DNA of 64,000 bases from Chlorocebus sabaeus (taxonomy: Eukaryota > Chordata > Mammalia > Primates > Cercopithecidae). Location: contig NW_027327424.1 in NCBI RefSeq assembly GCF_047675955.1, forward strand, positions 606,992 to 670,991, read 5' to 3'. The position numbers and the translations under genes were made by a program. The notes under the pieces are model-generated. The model had not been told where the DNA came from. It was given only the letters and a program-made list of their open reading frames with translations, and searched no databases. Below, piece by piece: positions 57,658 through 64,000 of the stretch; position 1 is the stretch's first letter, and the number at the start of each line of letters is the position of its first letter.

Positions 57658-60600
57658 CTTGTGGAATTGGCAAAGGGATATTTGGAAGCCCATAGAGGGC
57701 TATGGTGAAAAAGGATATATCTTCCGTTCAAAACTGGAAAGAAGCTTTCTGAGTAACTGCTCTGTGTTCTTTGAATTCATCTCACAGAGTTACATCTTTC
57801 CCTTCAAGAAGCCTTTCGCTAAGGCTGTTCTTGTGGAATTGGCAAAGGGATATTTGGAAGCCCATAGAGGCCTATGGTGAAAAAGGAAATATCTTCCGTT
57901 CAAAACTGGAAAGAAGCTTTCTGAGAAACTGCTCTGTGTTCTGTGAATTCATCTCACAGAGTTACATCTTTCCCTTCAAGAAGCCTTTCGCTAAGGCTGT
58001 TCTTGTGGAATTGGCAAAGGGATATTTGGAAGCCCATAGAGGGCTATGGTGAAAAAGGAAATATCTTCCGTTCAAAACTGGAAAGAAGCTTTCTGAGAAA
58101 CTGCTCTGTGTTCTGTGAATTCATCTCACAGAGTTACATCTTTCCCTTCAAGAAGCCTTTCGCTGAGGCTGTTCTTGTGGAATTGGCAAAGGGATATTTG
58201 GAAGCCCTTAGAGGGCTATGGTGAAAAAGGAAATATCTTCCGTTCAAAACTGGAAAGAAGCTTTCTGAGAAACTGCTCTGTGTTCTGTTAATTCATCTCA
58301 CAGAGTTACATCTTTCCCTTCAAGAAGCCTTTCGCTAAGGCTGTTCTTGTGGAATTGGCAAAGCGATATTTGGAAGCCCATAGAGGCCTATGGTGAAAAA
58401 GGAAATATCTTCCGTTCAAAACTGGAAAGAAGCTTTCTGAGAAACTGCTCTGTGTTCTGTTAATTCATCTCACAGAGTTACATCTTTCCCTTCAAGAAGC
58501 CTTTCGCTAAGGCTGTTCTTGTGGAATTGGCAAAGGGATATTTGGAAGCCCATAGAAGGCTATGGTGAAAAAGGAAATATCTTCCGTTCAAAACTGGAAA
58601 GAAGCTTTCTGAGAAACTGTTCTGTGTTCTGTTAATTCATCTCACAGAGTTACATCTTTCCCTTCAAGAAGCCTTTCGCTAAGGCTGTTCTTGTGGAATT
58701 GGCAAAGGGATATTTGGAAGCCCATAGAGGGCTATGGTGAAAAAGGAAATATCTTCCGTTCAAAACTGGAAAGAAGCTTTCTGAGAAACTGCTCTGTGTT
58801 CTGTGAATTCCTCTCCAAGAGTTACATTTTTCCCTTCAAGAAGCCTTTCGCTAAGGCTGTTCTTGTGGAATTGGCAAAGGGATATTTGGAAGCCCATAGA
58901 GGCCTATGGTGAAAAAGGAAATATCTTCCGTTCAAAACTGGAAAGAAGCTTTCTGAGAAACTGTTCTGTGTTCTGTTAATTCATCTCACAGAGTTACATC
59001 TTTCCCTTCAAGAAGCCTTTCGCTTAGGCTGTTCTTGTGGAATTGGCAAAGGGATATTTGGAAGCCCATAGAGGGCTATGGTGAAAAAGGAAATATCTTC
59101 CGTTCAAAACTGGAAAGAAGCTTTCTGAGAAACTGCTCTGTGTTCTGTGAATTCATCTCACAGAGTTACATCTTTCCCTTCAAGAAGCCTTTCGCTAAGG
59201 CTGTTCTTGTGGAATTGGCAAAGGGATATTTGGAAGCCCATAGAGGGCTATGGTGAAAAAGGAAATATCTTCCGTTCAAAACTGGAAAGAAGCTTTCTGA
59301 GAAACTGCTCTGTGTTCTCTGAATTCATCTCACAGAGTTACATCTTTCCCTTCAAGAAGCCTTTCGCTAAGGCTGTTCTTTTGGAATTGGCAAAGGGATA
59401 TTTGGAAGCCCATAGATGTCTATGGTGAAAAAGGAAATATCTTCCGTTCAAAACTGGAAAGAAGCTTTCTGAGAAACTGCTCTGGGTTCTGTTAATTCAT
59501 CTCACAGAGTTACATGTTTCCCTTCAAGAAGCCTTTCGCTAAGGCTGTTCTTGTGTAATTGGCAAGGGGATATTTGGAAGCCCATAGAGGCCTATGGTGA
59601 AAAAGGAAATATCTTCCTTTCAAAACTGGAAAGAAGCTTTCTGAGAAACTGCTCTGTGTTCTGTGAATTCATCTCACAGAATTACATCTTTCCCTTCAAG
59701 AAGCCTTTCGCTAAGGCTGTTCTTGTGGAATTGGCAAAGCGATATTTGGAAGCCCATAGAGGGCTATGGTGAAAAAGGAAATATCTTCCGTTCAAAACTG
59801 GAAAGAAGCTTTCTGAGAAACTGCTCTGTGTTCTGTTAATTCATCTCACAGAGTTACATCTTTCCCTTCAAGAAGCCTTTCGCTAAGGCTGTTCTTGTGG
59901 AATTGGCAAAGGGATATTTGGAAGCCCATAGAGGCCTATGGTGAAAAAGGAAATATCTTCCGTTCAAAACTGGAAAGAAGCTTTCTGAGAAACTGCTCTG
60001 TGTTCTGTGAATTCATCTCACAGAGTTACATCTTTCCCTTCAAGAAGCCTTTCGCAAAGGCTGTTCTTGTGGAATTGGCAAAGGGATATTTGGAAGCCCA
60101 TAGAGGGCTATGGTGAAAAAGGAAATATCTTCCGTTCAAAACTGGAAAGAAGCTTTCTGAGAAACTGCTCTGTGTTCTGTGAATTCATCTCACAGAGTTA
60201 CATCTTTCCCTTCAAGAAGCCTTTCGTTAAGGCTGTTCTTGTGGAATTGGCAAAGGGATATTTGGAAGCCCATAGACGACTATGGTGAAAAAGGAAATAT
60301 CTTCCGTTCAAAACTGGAAAGAAGCTTTCTGAGAAACTGCTCTGGGTTCTGTGAATTCATCTCACAGAGTTACATCTTTCCCTTCAAGAAGCCTTTCGCT
60401 AAGGCTGTTCTTGTGGAATTGGCAAAGGGATATTTGGAAGCCCATAGAGATCTATGGTGAAAAAGGAAATATCTTCCGTTCAAAACTGGAAAGAAGCTTT
60501 CTGAGAAACTGCTCTGTGTTCTGTGAATTCATCTCACAGAGTTACATCTTTCCCTTCAAGAAGCCTTTCGCTAAGGCTGTTCTTGTGGAATTGGCAAAGG

Positions 60601-63600
60601 GATATTTGGAAGCCCATAGATGTCTATGGTGAAAAAGGAAATATCTTCCGTTCAAAACTGGAAAGAAGCTTTCTGAGAAACTGCTCTGGGTTCTGTTAAT
60701 TCATCTGACAGAGTTACATCTTTCCCTTCAAGGAGCCTTTCGCTAAGGCTGTTCTTGTGTAATTGGCAAAGGGATATTTGGAAGCCCATAGAGGACTATG
60801 GTGAAAAAGGAAATATCTTCCGTTCAAAACTGGAAAGAAGCTTTCTGAGAAACTACTCTGTGTTCTGTGAATTCATCTCACAGAGTTACATCTTTCCCTT
60901 CAAGAAGCCTTTCGCTAAGGCTGTTCTTGTGGAATTGGCAAAGGGATATTTGGAAGCCCATAGAGGGCTATGGTGAAAAAGGAAATATCTTCCCTTCAAA
61001 ACTGGAAAGAAGCTTTCTGAGAAACTGCTCTGTGTTCTGTTAATTCATCTCACAGAGTTACATCTTTCCCTTCAAGAAGCCTTTCGCTAAGGCTGTTCTT
61101 GAGGAATTGGCAAAGGGATATTTGGAAGCCCATAGACGGCTATGGTGAAAAAGGAAAAATCTTCCGTTCAAAACTGGAAAGAAGCTTTCTGAGAAACTGC
61201 TCTGTGTTCTGTGAATTCATCTCACAGAGTTACATCTTTCCCTTCAAGACGCCTTTCGCTGAGGCTGTTCTTGTGGAATTGGCAAAGCGATATTTGGAAG
61301 TCCATAGAGGGCTATGGTGAAAAAGGAAATATCTTCCGTTCAAAACTGGAAAGAAGCTTTCTGAGAAACTGCTCTGTGTTCTGTGAATTCATCTCACAGA
61401 GTTACATCTTTCCCTTCAAGAAGCCTTTCGCTAAGGCTGTTCTTGTGGAATTGGCAAAGGGATATTTGGAAGCCCATAGATGTCTATGCTGAAAAAGGAA
61501 ATATCTTCCGTTCAAAACTGGAAAGAAGCTTTCTGAGAAACTGCTCTGGGTTCTCTTAATTCATCTCACAGAGTTACATCTTTCCCTTCAAGAAGCCTTT
61601 CGCTAAGGCTGTTCTTGTGGAATTGGCAAAGGGATATTTCGAAGCCCATAGAGGCCTACGGTGAAAAAGGAAATATATTCCATTCAAAATTGGAAAGAAG
61701 CTTTCTGAGAAACTGCTCTGTGTTCTGTGAATTCATCTCACAGAGTTACATCTTTCCCTTCAAGAAGCCTTTCGCTAAGGCTGTTCTTGTGGAATTGGCA
61801 AAGGGATATTTGGAAGCCCATAGAGGGCTATGGTGAAAAAGGAAATATCTTCCGTTCAAAACTGGAAAGAAGCTTTCTGAGAAACTGCTCTGGGTTCTGT
61901 TAATTCATCTCACAGAGTTACATCTTTCCCTTCAAGAAGCCTTTCGCTAAGGCTGTTCTTGTGGAATTGGCAAAGGGATATTTGGAAGCCCATAGAGGGC
62001 TATGGTGAAAAAGGAAATATCTTCCGTTCAAAACTGGAAAGAAGCTTTCTGAGAAACTGCTCTGTGTTCTCTGAATTCATCTCACAGAGTTACATCTTTC
62101 CCTTCAAGAAGCCTTTCGCTGAGGCTGTTCTTGTGGAATTGGCAAAGGGATATTTGGAAGCCCATAGAGGGCTATGGTGAAAAAGGAAATATCTTCCGTT
62201 CAAAACTGGAAAGAAGCTTTCTGAGAAACTGCTCTGTGTTCTGTGAATTCATCTCACAGAGTTACATCTTTCCCTTCAAGAAGCCTTTCGCTAAGGCTGT
62301 TCTTGTGGAATTGGCAAAGGGATATTTGGAAGCCCTTAGAGGGCTATGGTGAAAAAGGAAATATCTTCCGTTCAAAACTGGAAAGAAGCTTTCTGAGAAA
62401 CTGCTCTGTGTTCTGTTAATTCATCTCACAGAGTTACATCTTTCCCTTCAAGAAGCCTTTCGCTGAGGCTGTTCTTGTGGAATTGGCAAAGGGATATTTG
62501 GAAGCCCATAGAGGGCTATGGTGAAAAAGGAAATATCTTCCGATCAAAACTGGAAAGAAGCTTTCTGAGAAACTGCTCTGTGTTCTGTTAATTCATCTCA
62601 CAGAGTTACATCTTTCCCTTCAAGAAGCCTTTCGCTAAGGCTGTTCTTGTGGAATTGGCAAAGCGATATTTGGAAGCCCATAGAGGCCTATGGTGAAAAA
62701 GGAAATATCTTCCGTTCAAAACTGGAAAGAAGCTTTCTGAGAAACTGCTCTGTGTTCTGTGAATTCATCTCACAGAGTTACATCTTTCCCTTCAAGAAGC
62801 CTTTCGCTAAGGCTGTTCTTGTGGAATTGGCAAAGGGATATTTGGAAGCCCATAGAAGGCTATGGTGAAAAAGGAAATATCTTCCGTTCAAAACTGGAAA
62901 GAAGCTTTCTGAGAAACTGCTCTGTGTTCTGTGAATTCATCTCACAGAGTTACATCTTTCCCTTCAAGAAGCCTTTCGCTAAGGCTGCTCTTGTGGAATT
63001 GGCAAAGGGATATTTGGAAGCCCATAGAGGGCTATGGTGAAAAAGGAAATATCTTCCGTTCAAAACTGGAAAGAAGCTTTCTGAGAAACTGCTCTGTGTT
63101 CTGTTAATTCATCTCACAGAGTTACATCTTTCCCTTCAAGAAGCCTTTCGCTAAGGCTGTTCTTGTGGAATTGGCAAAGGGATATTTGGAAGCCCATAGA
63201 GGGCTATGGTGAAAAAGGAAATATCTTCCGTTCAAAACTGGAAAGAAGCTTTCTGAGAAACTGCTCTGTGTTCTGTGAATTCATCTCCAAGAGTTACATT
63301 TTTCCCTTCAAGAAGCCTTTCGCTAAGGCTGTTCTTGTGGAATTGGCAAAGGGATATTTGGAAGCCCATAGAGGACTATGGTGAAAAAGGAAATATCTTC
63401 CGTTCAAAACTGGAAAGAAGCTTTCTGAGAAACTGTTCTGTGTTCTGATAATTCATCTCACAGAGTTACATCTTTCCCTTCAAGAAGCCTTTCGCTAAGG
63501 CTGTTCTTGTGGAATTGGCAAAGGGATATTTGGAAGCCCATAGATGTCTATGGTGAAAAAGGAAATATCTTCCGTTCAAAACAGGAAAGAAGCTTTCTGA

Positions 63601-63677
63601 GAAACTGCTCTGGGTTCTGTTAATTCATCTCACAGAGTTACATCTTTCCCTTCAAGAAGCCTTTCGCTAAGGCTGTT
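57658..63677 (+). repeat. HOR family E, copy 2: 35-monomer unit (6,020 bp)
   Basis: 57,659-60,760 matches copy 1 at offset 6,708, but 60,795 onward matches it at offset 6,020 (35 x 172). Markers of the second part: ACTACTCTG (~54,835 and ~60,855), CTTCCCTTC (~54,971 and ~60,991), CTTGAGGAATTGG (~55,081 and ~61,101), GGAAAAATC (~55,136 and ~61,156), AAGACGCC (~55,229 and ~61,249), CTATGCTG (~55,466 and ~61,486), TTCTCTTAATTC, ATTTCGAAGCC (~55,619 and ~61,639), CCATTCAAAATTGG (~55,671 and ~61,691) and CCGATCAAAAC (~56,522 and ~62,542). Confidence 0.9.
60760..60795 (+). repeat. Junction of a four-monomer (688 bp) deletion
   Basis: Left of this interval (T at 60,760, GTGTAATT) the array matches 54,052; right of it (A at 60,795, GAGGACT) it matches 54,775. 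The offset falls from 6,708 to 6,020, a loss of exactly four monomers. The ~34 bp between the markers are identical in both parents, so the exchange lies there. The monomer remains a regular 172 bp. Confidence 0.82.
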
Positions 63678-64000
63678 CTTGTGGAATTGGCAAAGGGATA
63701 TTTGGAAGCCCATAGAGGGCTATGGTGAAAAAGGATATATCTTCCGTTCAAAACTGGAAAGAAGCTTTCTGAGTAACTGCTCTGTGTTCTTTGAATTCAT
63801 CTCACAGAGTTACATCTTTCCCTTCAAGAAGCCTTTCGCTAAGGCTGTTCTTGTGGAATTGGCAAAGGGATATTTGGAAGCCCATAGAGGCCTATGGTGA
63901 AAAAGGAAATATCTTCCGTTCAAAACTGGAAAGAAGCTTTCTGAGAAACTGCTCTGTGTTCTGTGAATTCATCTCACAGAGTTACATCTTTCCCTTCAAG
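63678..64000 (+). repeat. HOR family E, copy 3: start of next unit, cut by window end
   Basis: GGATATATC (~63,736), GAGTAACTGC (~63,772) and TTCTTTGAATTC (~63,788) repeat the start of the 35-monomer unit (57,716, 57,752 and 57,768) at offset 6,020. The array therefore continues past the window with the 35-monomer period. Confidence 0.8.

Larger units (their letters stand above)
1..64000 (+). repeat. Alpha satellite array, 172-bp monomers, window-wide
   Basis: Every line of the window is the same 172-bp repeat in one orientation, about 372 copies, with both ends of the window inside the array. Landmarks recur every 172 bp: AAGCTT (HindIII), CACAGAGTTACATC, GGATATTTGGAAG and GGTGAAAAAGGAAATATC. 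The last two blocks and the pJ-alpha motif are recognisable primate alpha satellite. The length, the single HindIII site and the overall consensus agree with my memory of the African green monkey alpha satellite. Macaque and baboon alpha satellite is a ~340-bp dimer of two diverged halves, and no such alternation is visible here. Adjacent monomers differ mostly by a few substitutions. No interruption by Alu, L1 or other sequence was seen. The family call is near certain; the genus (Chlorocebus or close guenon relative) is an inference. Confidence 0.96.

Noticed and set aside
45..63900. Hundreds of 73-, 86- and 93-codon plus-strand open frames encoding near-identical peptides
   Set aside because: They recur every 172 bp and overlap one another. 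They rotate through all three frames because 172 is not divisible by three, and start at whichever ATG or GTG/TTG the repeat offers. The peptides are translations of non-coding alpha satellite, with no ribosome-site, splice or codon evidence of a gene.
1..64000. CRISPR array (regular direct repeats)
   Set aside because: There are no unique spacers; the entire 172-bp period is repeated and the monomer is primate alpha satellite.
1..64000. Macaque/baboon-type 340-bp dimer
   Set aside because: The two classes at GAATTC/TAATTC and CAGAG/CAGAA do not alternate regularly, and adjacent monomers are nearly identical, unlike the diverged halves of the dimer.
1..64000. An undescribed gene system or defence locus
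   Set aside because: No non-satellite sequence of any length was found, so nothing supports it. The novelty here is limited to repeat organisation.

Overview
The whole 64 kb window is one uninterrupted, head-to-tail array of a 172-bp satellite monomer, about 372 copies, all on the same strand. The monomer is primate alpha satellite. It carries the pJ-alpha (A-box) motif on the minus strand, the usual AT-rich blocks, and one HindIII site (AAGCTT) per repeat. The 172-bp HindIII monomer matches, as I recall it, the African green monkey (Chlorocebus / Cercopithecini) alpha satellite. It is unlike the ~340-bp dimer of macaques and baboons or the 171-bp A/B-type higher-order repeats of apes. This is therefore eukaryotic (peri)centromeric DNA, most likely from an Old World guenon-type monkey. 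I found no gene, RNA gene, transposon, CRISPR array or bacterial feature. The many 73-, 86-, 93- and 150-codon open frames are the same repeat read in one strand's rotating frames and are not genes.

The interest lies in the long-range structure. Linked single-base variants and 1-bp indels let copies be tracked at offsets that are whole numbers of monomers. Region 1 (1 to ~13.4 kb): alternating 23-monomer (3,955 bp) and 28-monomer (4,815 bp) units. These pair into a 51-monomer (8,770 bp) super-unit, since 1-3955 matches 8771-12725 better than the unit between them. Region 2 (~13.43 to ~16.16 kb): a more heterogeneous stretch rich in private variants, at the boundary between two HOR families. 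Region 3 (~16.16 to ~34.1 kb): two tandem copies of a 52-monomer, 8,944-bp unit, each with an internal 15-monomer (2,580 bp) duplication. Region 4 (~34.1 to ~50.9 kb): a mosaic of segments from these and later units, with deletions, a 6-monomer tandem duplication and chimeric monomers. Region 5 (~50.95 kb to the end): a 39-monomer (6,708 bp) unit followed by a 35-monomer (6,020 bp) derivative that lost exactly four monomers at 60,760-60,795.

Within the monomer there are four short dyad symmetries. One (CCATAG, 4-nt loop, CTATGG) has a loop that is the most variable point of the repeat while its stem is usually kept. No CENP-B box was seen. The picture is a CENP-B-box-free, rapidly homogenising alpha-satellite array evolving by unequal exchange in whole-monomer steps. 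Whether it is the active kinetochore site cannot be told from sequence. All identities here were judged by eye, not computed.
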